The notes under the pieces were generated by a model. It ran no database searches. It saw only the letters and a list, made by a program, of their open reading frames with translations, and was not told the origin of the DNA. From positions 1 to 64,000 of the forward strand of contig JAHEHF010000009.1 in the NCBI GenBank assembly GCA_024644745.1: 64,000 nucleotides of DNA, written 5' to 3'. The DNA comes from Flavobacteriaceae bacterium (GTDB lineage Bacteria; Bacteroidota; Bacteroidia; Flavobacteriales; Flavobacteriaceae). The position numbers and the translations under genes were made by a program. Positions 34,878 to 44,422 of the stretch are shown here, one piece after another; position 1 is the stretch's first letter; every line of letters starts with the position of its first letter.

Positions 34878-35657
34878 ATGAATCGGCTTTACATCTTCCT
34901 GATCACAATGGTTCTTCTGGCCTTACCTTCCTATGGCCAGGAAACCGGGACTCTGATATCAGGTGAAGTGAAAAATGATTCCCTCCCTATTGAGAACGCT
35001 CATATCATAAACAAAAACACTCAGAAAGGATCCATTTCGAATGCAAAAGGGCAATTCAAAATCACAGTGAGTGACAAGGACACCCTGATCATATCCGATC
35101 TTCAATTTCAAAATAAGATCATCATGATCAATCAGGATCATCTGCTTAAAAAATTTATCGAAATCAACCTTTTGGAACTCACAAATGAACTGGATGAAGT
35201 GATCGTGATGCAATATGACAACATGGCCGAAGAACTTGGTTTACCGAATGCCGGTAAGAAACCCCTTGCTAAAATCGACAGGAACCTGAATGCTTACAGT
35301 CAAAAAAGCACACCCATTGTTATCCTGCAGGCCCTGATGTTCAAACCGGGTGGCATTGATGACATTTACAATATCGTTTCAGGCAACAGAAAAAGGGATC
35401 GAAAGTTGAAACAGCTCATGGAGGAAGACAAAGAATTGGCTATGAACAAAATTCATGTAAAAACCTTAAGAGAACATTTCGGTGAGGATTTCTTTGTCAA
35501 TACCCTGGAATTGAATTCAGAACTGATCGATCGCTATATACAGTTCTGTCTTCCCAAAGGAATTGTTCCATTATATGAAAAAGGAAGGCTCATTGAAGTC
35601 ATCGATATTTTTCTAAAAAACAAGGAATCCTATTTGTTATCCCTTGAAGAAGAATAG
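34878..35657 (+). CDS. Exported carboxypeptidase-regulatory-like domain protein
   Basis: A 259-aa protein with a signal peptide (LYIFLITMVLLALPSYGQ) and a CarboxypepD_reg-like domain (GEVKNDSLPIENAHIINKNT, SNAKGQFKITVSDKDTLIIS) at about 25-110, as at the N-terminus of TonB-dependent receptors, but no barrel or plug follows. The remaining ~150 residues have no recognised family. It may be a periplasmic or outer-membrane-associated accessory protein. Confidence 0.7.
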   Translation: MNRLYIFLITMVLLALPSYGQETGTLISGEVKNDSLPIENAHIINKNTQKGSISNAKGQFKITVSDKDTLIISDLQFQNKIIMINQDHLLKKFIEINLLELTNELDEVIVMQYDNMAEELGLPNAGKKPLAKIDRNLNAYSQKSTPIVILQALMFKPGGIDDIYNIVSGNRKRDRKLKQLMEEDKELAMNKIHVKTLREHFGEDFFVNTLELNSELIDRYIQFCLPKGIVPLYEKGRLIEVIDIFLKNKESYLLSLEEE

Positions 35658-35681
35658 CCTTTTACAGTCACAAACTTTTTT

Positions 35682-36293
35682 CTACCCCTGATCACCGATT
35701 TCCCACAAGTATTTTGAGGCTATTGACCTGTAAGGAGACCAGATCTTGGCAATTTCATTCATTTTAAGTTTCAATTCCTTTTTCTCGAGTTCAATATTGT
35801 AAAGCGACTTCATGATGTTTTGAATGCCGAGATCGTCTTCCGGAAAAACATTGGGTCTGTCCATCGGGAACATCAGGATCATTTGAACGGTCCATTTACC
35901 CACGCCTTTGATTTTTGTCAGGTATGCGATAATCTCCTCATCGGTTAACTGCTCGAGATAATCATAGCTCATGTCATGAGACAGCTTAAATTCGGCTACA
36001 TTTTTCACATACCGAACTTTATTATTGCTAAGACCAACCTTTCTCAATAATTCATGCTCTTTTGCCAGCAGGGCCTCTGCGCTTGGATATCCATCGACAA
36101 AGAGATCCGTAAAACGCTTCCATATCACTTTTACCACCTTGGTTGACAATTGCTGTGACACAATTGATGACAGTAAGGCGTGGTAAATGTCGATGTTCAA
36201 TTCCGGCCTGACCTCCCTGCCAAGTTTCAAAATGGCATTATGAAGTATGGCATCCCGTTTTAAATGATCTAATATGTTTTGGTGGGTGTCCAA
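35682..36293 (-). CDS. DNA-3-methyladenine glycosylase (HhH-GPD, AlkA-like)
   Basis: A 203-aa base-excision enzyme removing alkylated purines. The helix-hairpin-helix is KIKGVGKWTVQMILMF and the catalytic Asp lies in FPEDDLGIQ. Length fits short AlkA-type glycosylases. The start is TTG at 36293: no ATG exists upstream before a stop, and internal Met codons would remove the first helices. Confidence 0.88.
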   Translation of the reverse strand: MDTHQNILDHLKRDAILHNAILKLGREVRPELNIDIYHALLSSIVSQQLSTKVVKVIWKRFTDLFVDGYPSAEALLAKEHELLRKVGLSNNKVRYVKNVAEFKLSHDMSYDYLEQLTDEEIIAYLTKIKGVGKWTVQMILMFPMDRPNVFPEDDLGIQNIMKSLYNIELEKKELKLKMNEIAKIWSPYRSIASKYLWEIGDQG

Positions 36294-36332
36294 GTTTAAC
36301 TTTTTTTTTCAACGAAAATAATTTTCAATCCT

Positions 36333-36340
36333 TACTTTTG
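36333..36340 (+). promoter_or_regulatory. -7 box before the DUF6702 gene
   Basis: TACTTTTG, followed by CG, fits TAnnTTTG, 29 bases before the ATG. Confidence 0.5.
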
Positions 36341-36369
36341 CGCCATCCAAAAATAACATTTTTATCATC

Positions 36370-36867
36370 ATGAAAATATCAAAAATTATCCTTTTGATTT
36401 TGATTCTTCCAACGCTGGCCTTTGGACTACACGAATATTATATCAGCCTGACGAAGGTAGATTATGTCGCAGAAAAAGAATCGGTGCAGATCATCATGCG
36501 TTTTTTTATTGATGATGTTGAAAAGGTCCTTGAGAACCGCACAGAACTTCCAATGGAGCTCGCCACCAATAGTGAGCATGAAAATGCCAACCGGTATTTA
36601 GAATCCTATGTCAGGAGTAAATTTAAAGTTGATATCAATGGATTAGACCAGAACTATACTTATTTAGGTAAAGAATATGAGCACGATATTATTTATATCT
36701 ATCTGGAAATTAAGAATGTAAAGGAAATTAACACCATTCAAGTGCAGAACGCAATGCTTTTTGAAGAATTTGAAGCACAGCAAAATTTTATCAAACTCAC
36801 GCTTGGTGAGATCCAAAAAACATTAATCCTGGTCAAGGCAAATGATAAAGAAATGTTAAAATTATAA
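36370..36867 (+). CDS. Exported DUF6702-like protein
   Basis: A 165-aa protein with a signal peptide (ISKIILLILILPTLAFG) followed by LHEYYISLTKVDYVAEKESV, the hallmark start of DUF6702. Function unknown. It is placed 59 bp upstream of an M1 metallopeptidase gene in the same direction, an arrangement I recognise from other Flavobacteriia, so the two may act together outside the cytoplasm. Confidence 0.75.
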   Translation: MKISKIILLILILPTLAFGLHEYYISLTKVDYVAEKESVQIIMRFFIDDVEKVLENRTELPMELATNSEHENANRYLESYVRSKFKVDINGLDQNYTYLGKEYEHDIIYIYLEIKNVKEINTIQVQNAMLFEEFEAQQNFIKLTLGEIQKTLILVKANDKEMLKL

Positions 36868-36926
36868 GTGCGTAAAACTTTTATATTAAAATTATTACTT
36901 TCGAAAACTATTAAAAAAATGACTTC

Positions 36927-39203
36927 ATGAACAAAATTACCTTATTTATTGCTGCTATTTTGATCAGCAATATTTCATTGGCACAACAAAATGAGCCCTT
37001 GGCGGAAAAGAAAAAAGAGGGCCACTATAACATCAGTAAATTCAGGCAGCTCAAACAGGAATTGGCAACCCCTAATACTTACCGTACCGCCTCAGGTGCT
37101 CCTGGGCATGAATATTACCAGCAAAAGGCTGATTATAAAATGGACATCATACTCGATGATGAAAACCAAAGAATTTATGGAGAAGAGGTCGTTACTTATC
37201 ACAACAATTCTCCCGATGAGCTTGAATACCTCTGGGTGCAACTGGATCAGAATATTAGGGCTCGCGATGCAAAAACCAATGATGTAAGATCTGGCGGACC
37301 GGCCATGTATTATAAGCCAAGGCAGTTTACGCAAACCTTCTTGGGGAATACCTTTGACGGAGGATTCAAAATTGATCATGTGAAAGATGCTGCTGATAAA
37401 GACATGGATTATACGATAAACGGGACCATGATGCGCATTGACTTGCCTGTTACCTTAAAATCAGGAGAAAAAACAAGCTTTAAAATCAAATGGTGGTATA
37501 ACATCCCGAATTATATACTCGACAGAGGCAGGTCAGGATACGAACATTTTGAAGATGGAAACAACAATTATGTCATCGCTCAATTCTTCCCCAGGATGGC
37601 GGTTTACAATGATGTAGAAGGATGGCAGAACCTTCAGTTCCTCGGCAGAGGAGAATTTGCCCTGGTTTTTGGTGATTATGAAGTAAATATCACCACTCCT
37701 GATGATCACATACTTGACGGAACGGGAGTAATCACGAACCGCAAGGAAATGCTTACATCCAAACAATGGAAAAGATATGAGGAGGCATTAACATCCTATG
37801 ATGAACCTGTGATCATCGTGACCCAGGAGGAAGCTGAAGAAAATGAGAAAAAAACCTCAAAAAAGACAAAGACCTGGAAACTAAAAGCTGAGAATGTAAG
37901 AGATTTCGCCTTTGCCTCTTCCAGAAAATATATTTTGGATGGTCAGGCGGTAAGGATAGGGAATCGAACCGTCATGGCAATCTCCCTGTATCCGAAAGAA
38001 GGTAACCCGCTTTGGGAAAGCTATTCAACAAAAGTTGTGGCGAGCACAATAAAGTCCTACTCGGCACAAATGTTTGATTATCCTTACCACAAAGCCATTT
38101 CGGTAAATGCGAAACAGCAGGGAATGGAATATCCAATGATCTGTTTTAATTTCGGGAGACCAAAACCAGACGGCACCTATTCTGACCGTGTAAGAAATGG
38201 TATGATCGGCGTAGTTATTCACGAAGTGGGACACAATTGGTTTCCAATGATCATCAACTCAGACGAGCGTCAATGGGGCTGGATGGACGAAGGGCTCAAT
38301 ACCTTCGCGCAGCTTTTGGCTGAGCAGGATTTTGAAGAAGGTTTTCCTTCAAGGGCCTATCCCAAAAATGTGGTGGGCTATATGAGTGGAGATCAAAGCA
38401 GAATCGCACCTATCATGACGCAGCATGACAACGTGTTTAACAGTGGTGCCAACGCTTATTCCAAACCGGCGGCCGGCTTGTTCATGCTAAGAGAAGTGAT
38501 TTTAGGCCATGAACTCTTTGACAAGGCCTTTAAAACGTATGCAGAAAGATGGAGGTTCAAGCACCCGACCCCTGCCGACTTTTTCAGAACCATGGAAGAC
38601 GCCTCAGGAACAGATCTTGACTGGTTCTGGCGTGGATGGTTCTTTACGACCGACAACAATGACATCGGCATCAAAGAGATCAAAAAGTACAGGGTAACTG
38701 ATGAGCCCACGGAAGAAATCAAATCGATGACTGACAGGTATGGAAGACGCGTTGCTGATCTGGGTAAAAATCTATACCTTATAGAGATGAACGCCGAAGA
38801 ATTAAGTAGTAATGCCTCTGGAGAGCAAAAATCGCTTGATGAGAATCCAACCTTGAACGAGTACCTTTTAGATAATTTCTCAAAAGAAGAAAGAGCATCC
38901 TTAAAAAAGACCAAATATTTTTATGAGGTCATTTTTGAAAAGCCGGGTGGTCTGGTCATGCCGATCCTTGCAGAAATTACCTATGCGGACGGCAGCAAGG
39001 AAAATAAATATTACCCTGCTGAAATCTGGAGATTTAATGATAATGAAGTCAAAAAAGTATTGGGTACTGAAAAGGAAATCAAATCAATTCAAATAGATCC
39101 AAACCAATTGACCGCAGATGTAAACACGGAAAACAACAGTTGGCCGAAAAAAGAGAAAGAATCGAAATTCGATAATTTCAAAAAGCAAAATTTAACTGAT
39201 TAA
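36927..39203 (+). CDS. Exported M1-family metallopeptidase
   Basis: A 758-aa aminopeptidase-like zinc protease with a signal peptide (ITLFIAAILISNISLAQ). The zinc site is VVIHEVGHNWFPMI (HExxH) with the third ligand Glu in WMDEGLNTFAQLL. The long C-terminal region ends in a lysine-rich, low-complexity tail rather than a T9SS domain. A clear terminator follows. Confidence 0.93.
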   Translation: MNKITLFIAAILISNISLAQQNEPLAEKKKEGHYNISKFRQLKQELATPNTYRTASGAPGHEYYQQKADYKMDIILDDENQRIYGEEVVTYHNNSPDELEYLWVQLDQNIRARDAKTNDVRSGGPAMYYKPRQFTQTFLGNTFDGGFKIDHVKDAADKDMDYTINGTMMRIDLPVTLKSGEKTSFKIKWWYNIPNYILDRGRSGYEHFEDGNNNYVIAQFFPRMAVYNDVEGWQNLQFLGRGEFALVFGDYEVNITTPDDHILDGTGVITNRKEMLTSKQWKRYEEALTSYDEPVIIVTQEEAEENEKKTSKKTKTWKLKAENVRDFAFASSRKYILDGQAVRIGNRTVMAISLYPKEGNPLWESYSTKVVASTIKSYSAQMFDYPYHKAISVNAKQQGMEYPMICFNFGRPKPDGTYSDRVRNGMIGVVIHEVGHNWFPMIINSDERQWGWMDEGLNTFAQLLAEQDFEEGFPSRAYPKNVVGYMSGDQSRIAPIMTQHDNVFNSGANAYSKPAAGLFMLREVILGHELFDKAFKTYAERWRFKHPTPADFFRTMEDASGTDLDWFWRGWFFTTDNNDIGIKEIKKYRVTDEPTEEIKSMTDRYGRRVADLGKNLYLIEMNAEELSSNASGEQKSLDENPTLNEYLLDNFSKEERASLKKTKYFYEVIFEKPGGLVMPILAEITYADGSKENKYYPAEIWRFNDNEVKKVLGTEKEIKSIQIDPNQLTADVNTENNSWPKKEKESKFDNFKKQNLTD

Positions 39204-39231
39204 GACTTGAATTCCGTTGAATAAATAAGAT

Positions 39232-39255
39232 AAGGGCCTTTTTAAGGCCCTTTTT
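39232..39255 (+). terminator. Terminator shared by the M1 peptidase and Lrp genes
   Basis: AAGGGCCTT/AAGGCCCTT stem, TTT loop, then a T run, placed between two convergent stops (39203 and 39268). Confidence 0.8.
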
Positions 39256-39267
39256 CAGTGTCTTAAA

Positions 39268-39723
39268 TCAGAAGGTGATCACGTGGGTATTTTTGACTTC
39301 ATTAATGATAAAAGTACTGTGAGCACTGCCAATATGATCAAGATAGGTCAATTTATCATTTAAAAAATTATGATAGCCTTTCATATCGGCCACGGTAATT
39401 TTTAGCAAATAGTCATAGTCACCACTGACGTTGTAGCATTCGAGCACTTCATTGAATTTGATCACCTCTTTTTCGAATTTGACCAAATACTCATGACGAT
39501 GCTCCTTGAGTTTGATCTGACAAAACACGACATAGCCCTTTTCGACAAGCGCATGATCCACCCTAACCGTATACGCCTTTATGACCCCTTTTTTTTCCAT
39601 TTTTTTGATCCTTTCATACACAGCAGTGCTTGAAAGGTTCAAATGCATGGCAAGTTCCTTAGTGGTTATTTTACTATCCTTTTGAAGGTAATAAAGAATT
39701 TTTTTATCAGAAGGGTCTATCAT
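39268..39723 (-). CDS. Lrp/AsnC-family transcription regulator
   Basis: A 151-aa regulator: N-terminal winged helix (DPSDKKILYYLQKDSKITTKEL, LSSTAVYERIKKMEKKGVI) and a C-terminal RAM ligand-binding domain (ECYNVSGDYDYLLKITVADM). Divergent from the PLP enzyme across a 168-bp AT-rich spacer, so it is a good candidate to sense an amino acid and control that gene. Confidence 0.93.
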   Translation of the reverse strand: MIDPSDKKILYYLQKDSKITTKELAMHLNLSSTAVYERIKKMEKKGVIKAYTVRVDHALVEKGYVVFCQIKLKEHRHEYLVKFEKEVIKFNEVLECYNVSGDYDYLLKITVADMKGYHNFLNDKLTYLDHIGSAHSTFIINEVKNTHVITF

Positions 39724-39828
39724 AAAAGAGAATTTTTCTAAAAAAGATTACAGTTCAACTGTTTTTATGTAAATTTAACTAAATATATGTAAAATTATAG
39801 TTTTATTATCTATGATTTATCATATAGA

Positions 39829-39859
39829 TTGATTTTATCACTATTGTTTTTTAATTTTG
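39829..39859 (+). promoter_or_regulatory. Promoter for the Cys/Met PLP enzyme, possible Lrp target
   Basis: TTG (39829), a 20-base spacer and TAATTTTG (39852-39859) match the Bacteroidota consensus, 32 bases before the ATG. The surrounding spacer (39724-39891) is very AT-rich with dyad-like TAAAATTATAGTTTTA, as expected for an Lrp-type operator. Confidence 0.6.
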
Positions 39860-39891
39860 CGTAAATTACAATCACTTTAAAATAAGCTATC

Positions 39892-41106
39892 ATGAGTTTT
39901 AACCCAGCTGATCATATACAGGATCTTCAATATTTCGGTGAATTTGGTGGCGTGAATCCATCCATATCCGATTCTTCAACTTACACTTTTCTTGCAGCCA
40001 AATCGATGATTGACACCTTTGAGGGTAATCTTGAAGGATGCTATTTGTATTCAAGGCACTCGAGTCCGTCGAACCTGTATCTGGGTCAGGCCCTTGCCGC
40101 CTTGGAGGGCACGGAAACCGCTAATGTGTCATCATCAGGTATGGGATCCATATCATCTGTCATCCTGCAATTGTGTGAACAGGGAGACCATATCGTTTCT
40201 GCCCGAACCATTTATGGCGGCACCTATGCCTTCCTGAAGAATTTTACCCCAAAATTTGGAATCGACACTTGTTTCGTAGACATCACTGACTTGCAAAAAG
40301 TAAAAGAATCGATTCAGGAAAATACCAAAATCTTGTATTGCGAAAGCATCAGCAATCCATTATTGGAAATAGCCGATCTCAAAGAACTCGCCAAAATCGC
40401 CAAGGCTCATGGCTTGAAACTGGTCGTAGATAATACCTTTTCACCTTTACAAATTTCACCGGCAACGCTTGGTGCGGATGTGGTGATCCACAGTTTGACA
40501 AAATTCATCAATGGGACCAGTGACACAGTTGGAGGCGTTATCTGCGGAACAAATGAATTGATAGACAGTCTGCGCAATGTAAATAATGGTGCAAGTATGC
40601 TTCTCGGTCCCGTAATGGACAGTTTGAGAGCGGCCAGTATATTGAAAAACCTGCGTACCCTGCATATCAGAATGAAAAAACACAGTGAGAACGCCATGTT
40701 TCTGGCTCAAAAATTCGAAGCTGACGGTTATAAAGTGATTTACCCGGGGCTCAAGAGTCACCCGCAGCATGAACTTTACAAAACCATGTATAACAAAGAA
40801 TATGGTTTTGGTGGCATGCTCACACTCGATGCCGGCAGTCTTGAGAAAGCAGATGACCTGATGGAACTGATGCAGAAAAAAAACCTGGGCTATCTGGCCG
40901 TAAGCCTGGGATTCTATAAAACTTTATTTAATGCCCCTGGAACGGCCACATCTTCTGAGATTCCTGAGGAAGAACAAAAGCAAATGGGATTGACTAATGG
41001 ATTGATTCGATTCTCCATAGGACTAGACAATGACATTTCTCGAACCTATGAAGAAATGAAAAGATGTATGGAAAAGATTGATATCATGGTAAAAGTTCAG
41101 TCCTGA
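39892..41106 (+). CDS. Cys/Met metabolism PLP-dependent enzyme (methionine gamma-lyase-like)
   Basis: A 404-aa fold-type I enzyme of the trans-sulfuration family. The PLP lysine is in VIHSLTKFINGTSDT, with SSGMGSISSVIL phosphate binding and LVVDNTFSPL before it. YSRHSSPSNLYLGQALAALEG is the usual N-terminal motif. It could be a methionine gamma-lyase, cystathionine lyase or related enzyme; sequence reading alone does not separate these. The divergent Lrp gene suggests amino-acid-responsive control. Confidence 0.88.
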   Translation: MSFNPADHIQDLQYFGEFGGVNPSISDSSTYTFLAAKSMIDTFEGNLEGCYLYSRHSSPSNLYLGQALAALEGTETANVSSSGMGSISSVILQLCEQGDHIVSARTIYGGTYAFLKNFTPKFGIDTCFVDITDLQKVKESIQENTKILYCESISNPLLEIADLKELAKIAKAHGLKLVVDNTFSPLQISPATLGADVVIHSLTKFINGTSDTVGGVICGTNELIDSLRNVNNGASMLLGPVMDSLRAASILKNLRTLHIRMKKHSENAMFLAQKFEADGYKVIYPGLKSHPQHELYKTMYNKEYGFGGMLTLDAGSLEKADDLMELMQKKNLGYLAVSLGFYKTLFNAPGTATSSEIPEEEQKQMGLTNGLIRFSIGLDNDISRTYEEMKRCMEKIDIMVKVQS

Positions 41107-41162
41107 TCAAACATAAGGGCTGTACGGTCTCTAAAATGGATCAATACAATTTGTTTAACCCA

Positions 41163-42119
41163 TTATGCATCAAGGGTCTTTAAATAATTTTTTACATTCT
41201 GATCTATTCGACTCATAATGTCATTGGTATCGGCCTTTACAAAGGTCTTGCCGGTAATATTTTCGTATAACTCGATGTACCTGTTCGAAATTTCAGTGAT
41301 CTTTTCAGTAGACATTTCGGGAATAACCTGACCTTTGAGCCCCTGAAAACCATTCTCGATGAGCCATCGACGAACAAATTCCTTGGAAAGCTGCTTCTGG
41401 GCTTCCCCTTTTTCCTGTCTTTCACTGTAGCCGTCAGCGTAAAAATACCTTGAGGAATCAGGAGTATGAATCTCGTCGATCAGCACAATTTCTCCCGAGT
41501 TCAATTTCCCGAACTCATATTTGGTGTCCACGAGTATCAATCCTCTGCTGGCCGCCATTTCACTTCCTTTCTGAAAAAGTTTTCTGGTATAATCTTCCAG
41601 TTTGCTGTAATCGGCCTCTGATACAATTCGCTGCTCAATAATAGCCTCTCTGGAGATGTCCTCATCGTGAAGACCACCATCTGCTTTAGTGGACGGCGTT
41701 ATGATCGGTTGTGGAAATTTATCATTTTCTTTCATCCCCTCAGGCATGCTAACACCGCACAATACTCTTTTGCCATCCCTGTATTCTCTCCATGCATGAC
41801 CTGAAAGATAGCCCCTGATCACCATTTCAACCTTAAAAGGCTTTGCCAGATGCCCAATGGCCACGTTCGGGTCAGGACAGGCAAGCAACCAATTGGGAAC
41901 AATGTCTCTTGTTGACTCAAGCATGTATGCCGCTATCTGATTCAATATCTGCCCCTTGAAAGGAATTTGTTTGGGCATGATCACGTCAAAAGCTGATAAT
42001 CTGTCACTGGCGATCATCACCAGGTACTTGCCATTGATATTGTAAACTTCTCTCACCTTGCCCTTATAGACGTTCTTCTGGCCCGGAAAATTAAAATTTG
42101 TATTGTTTATGGTATTCAT
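41163..42119 (-). CDS. purC: SAICAR synthetase
   Basis: A 318-aa ATP-dependent ligase joining CAIR and aspartate in purine synthesis. [28 protein letters not shown]-type start, [28 protein letters not shown] and [14 protein letters not shown] are all present. Its length is that of the longer bacterial/fungal-type PurC. It lies 23 bp downstream of phoH in the same direction. Confidence 0.95.
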   Translation of the reverse strand: MNTINNTNFNFPGQKNVYKGKVREVYNINGKYLVMIASDRLSAFDVIMPKQIPFKGQILNQIAAYMLESTRDIVPNWLLACPDPNVAIGHLAKPFKVEMVIRGYLSGHAWREYRDGKRVLCGVSMPEGMKENDKFPQPIITPSTKADGGLHDEDISREAIIEQRIVSEADYSKLEDYTRKLFQKGSEMAASRGLILVDTKYEFGKLNSGEIVLIDEIHTPDSSRYFYADGYSERQEKGEAQKQLSKEFVRRWLIENGFQGLKGQVIPEMSTEKITEISNRYIELYENITGKTFVKADTNDIMSRIDQNVKNYLKTLDA

Positions 42120-42142
42120 TTAGGCGGAATTAATTGTTTCTA

Positions 42143-43087
42143 TTATTCAATTTCTAACTTTTTGTAGGCCTCTATGATATCTTTCACAAGTTTGTGACGT
42201 ATCACATCCTTTTCATCGAGATGCACAACCCCGATACCCTTCACCCCTTGAAGGGTGAGCAAAGCCTCTTTCAAACCTGAAATTTGTCTTTTTGGCAGAT
42301 CGATCTGACCCGGATCACCGTTAACAATGAATTTTGCGTGTTTTCCCATTCTTGTCAAAAACATCTTCATCTGGTTATGGGTCGTATTCTGGGCCTCGTC
42401 GAGAATCACAAATGCGCTATCAAGCGTTCTGCCCCGCATAAAGGCTAAAGGAGCGATTTGAATCGTCCCGTTCTCAATAAAAGTTGCCAGTTTCTCGGCC
42501 GGGATCATATCCCTCAGAGCATCGTACAAAGGCTGCATATAAGGATCCAGTTTTTCCTTGAGGTCTCCGGGTAAGAATCCTAAATTCTCACCGGATTCGA
42601 CTGCGGGCCTTGTCAGTATAATCCTTCGTACTTCCTTTTCTTTAAGGGCTTTAACGGCCAGGGCCACAGCGGTGTATGTTTTTCCTGTTCCCGCCGGCCC
42701 AATGGCAAAAAGCATGTCGTTCTGCTGCATCAGATCAACCATTTTTCTTTGGTTGACAGATTGGGCCTTGATCAATCTGCCCGCAACGCCATGAACCAGG
42801 ACCCCGTCAGACAATTTTGAATTCTTATGCCCGCTGACCGAAGTTAAAATTTGTTCTATACTATTATCATCAAGCTTATTATAGCGATGAAAATATTTTA
42901 GCAGCGCATCGATTTTTTTTTCAAAATCATCCATAATGGCTCCTTCACCATAAATCTTTATCTTATTACCGCGAGCGACAATTTTTAATTTTGGAAAAAA
43001 TTTCTTGACCTGTTCAATATTGCGGTTATGAGGGCCAAAAAATTCACTGGGAGCTATATGCTCCAATTCGATGATTCTTTCGTTCAA
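42143..43087 (-). CDS. phoH: PhoH-family ATPase
   Basis: A 314-aa protein with an N-terminal KH-like segment and a P-loop domain: AIGPAGTGKTYTAVALAV, ILTRPAVESGENLGFLPGDL and FVILDEAQNTTHNQMKMFLT. PhoH-like proteins act in RNA metabolism, often with YbeY; the exact role is not settled. The start is TTG at 43087; the first internal Met is about 50 residues in and would remove conserved sequence. Confidence 0.92.
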   Translation of the reverse strand: MNERIIELEHIAPSEFFGPHNRNIEQVKKFFPKLKIVARGNKIKIYGEGAIMDDFEKKIDALLKYFHRYNKLDDNSIEQILTSVSGHKNSKLSDGVLVHGVAGRLIKAQSVNQRKMVDLMQQNDMLFAIGPAGTGKTYTAVALAVKALKEKEVRRIILTRPAVESGENLGFLPGDLKEKLDPYMQPLYDALRDMIPAEKLATFIENGTIQIAPLAFMRGRTLDSAFVILDEAQNTTHNQMKMFLTRMGKHAKFIVNGDPGQIDLPKRQISGLKEALLTLQGVKGIGVVHLDEKDVIRHKLVKDIIEAYKKLEIE

Positions 43088-43240
43088 TCCTTAAATATTT
43101 AGTTTAAAATTTAAGCAACAAGTGCTTTTATACTATTTTTATTTGATTAGATTTGTACAACAAAAATAGTACATTTTAAGAGCAATTTACCAATTGTTAA
43201 AAATATTATATTCCGCAAAATTGGAGTAATTGAAAAATAT

Positions 43241-44071
43241 ATGCCCATCATAACTTTAACAACCGATTTTGGCACTAAAGATCACTTTGTTGGTGCTGTA
43301 AAGGGTTCCATTTACAATGAATTAAAGGAGGTAAGAGTGGTAGACATATCGCATCAAATAACCCCTTTTAGCATTACGGAAACAGCATATATTTTGAAAA
43401 ATGCCTACAGGCATTTTCCCGCGGGAACGATTCATATTGTGGGTGTAGATTCTGAAATAAGTCAAGAAAACAAACCCATAGCCATTCAAATGGACGGGCA
43501 ATATTTCATTTCATGTGACAATGGCATACTTTCAATGATCACCAATGAGATCAACCCTGAAAAAATCGTTGAAATTACCATTCAAAATTCAGAAGATAAT
43601 AATTTTGCGATCCTTGGGGTTTTCATCAAGGTCGCCTGTCATATTGCCCGTGGCGGAATGCTGGAAGTCATTGGTAAGCGCATCACTGATATCAAAACGA
43701 TATATGAGATACAGCCCCAGGTCAATGAAGAACAGAATCAGATTGTCGGGAGTATCATTTATATAGATAATTTTGGCAATGTGATCAGTAATATAGCGAA
43801 AAGCATTTTTCACAACATCGGAAAAGGCCGGACTTTTGAAATTGTTGCAAGAAATTATAAATTCACAAAAATTTACGAGCAGTACAATGATATCGTTGAT
43901 TTTTCAGTTCCTGTGGACAAAAGACAGGATGATGGCAAAAGACTTGCTCTTTTCAATTCCTCAGACTTTCTGGAAATCTCCATGTACAGAAGCAATTTAA
44001 AAACAGTTGGGGGAGCCTCCAGTTTACTTGGCCTGAATTATCGCGATAATATTACCGTTCGATTTTTGTAA
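43241..44071 (+). CDS. SAM hydrolase/hydroxide adenosyltransferase (DUF62)
   Basis: A 276-aa protein of the chlorinase/fluorinase superfamily: PIITLTTDFGTKDHFVGAVKG, VDISHQITPF, HIVGVDSE and CDNGILSM. Most members hydrolyse S-adenosylmethionine to adenosine and methionine rather than halogenate. Divergent from phoH and first in a run with the ABM gene, gldF and gldG. Confidence 0.9.
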   Translation: MPIITLTTDFGTKDHFVGAVKGSIYNELKEVRVVDISHQITPFSITETAYILKNAYRHFPAGTIHIVGVDSEISQENKPIAIQMDGQYFISCDNGILSMITNEINPEKIVEITIQNSEDNNFAILGVFIKVACHIARGGMLEVIGKRITDIKTIYEIQPQVNEEQNQIVGSIIYIDNFGNVISNIAKSIFHNIGKGRTFEIVARNYKFTKIYEQYNDIVDFSVPVDKRQDDGKRLALFNSSDFLEISMYRSNLKTVGGASSLLGLNYRDNITVRFL

Positions 44072-44082
44072 ATGAATCGCTT

Positions 44083-44385
44083 ATGCTGGTACGGATCGTT
44101 AAAATGACCTTTGAAGAAAACAGAATTCAGGATTTCCTGGCTAATTTTAATGTTGTGAAAGAACATATAATCGGATTTGAGGGATGTCAGCTTCTCGAGT
44201 TGTATCAGGACAGAAAAGATGCTCGTGTTTACTTTACTTACAGTTACTGGGAGTCTGAAAAAGATCTGGACAATTACAGGGATTCTGTATTTTTTAAGAA
44301 GGTATGGGCAAAAACCAAAACCATGTTTTCGGAGAAACCGGTAGCCTGGAGCGTCAATAAAATAATTAGTTTGCAACCCCGGTAA
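44083..44385 (+). CDS. Antibiotic biosynthesis monooxygenase (ABM)-domain protein
   Basis: A 100-aa ferredoxin-like fold protein: MLVRIVKMTFEENRIQDFLA, GCQLLELYQDRKDARVYFTYSYWES and DSVFFKKVW. ABM proteins often act as heme- or quinol-modifying monooxygenases, but no substrate can be inferred here. It lies 11 bp after the SAM hydrolase gene and 37 bp before gldF. Confidence 0.85.
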   Translation: MLVRIVKMTFEENRIQDFLANFNVVKEHIIGFEGCQLLELYQDRKDARVYFTYSYWESEKDLDNYRDSVFFKKVWAKTKTMFSEKPVAWSVNKIISLQPR

Positions 44386-44422
44386 AAGCCTGAACCCAAA
44401 TAGCACATAAATAAAATTGCCC

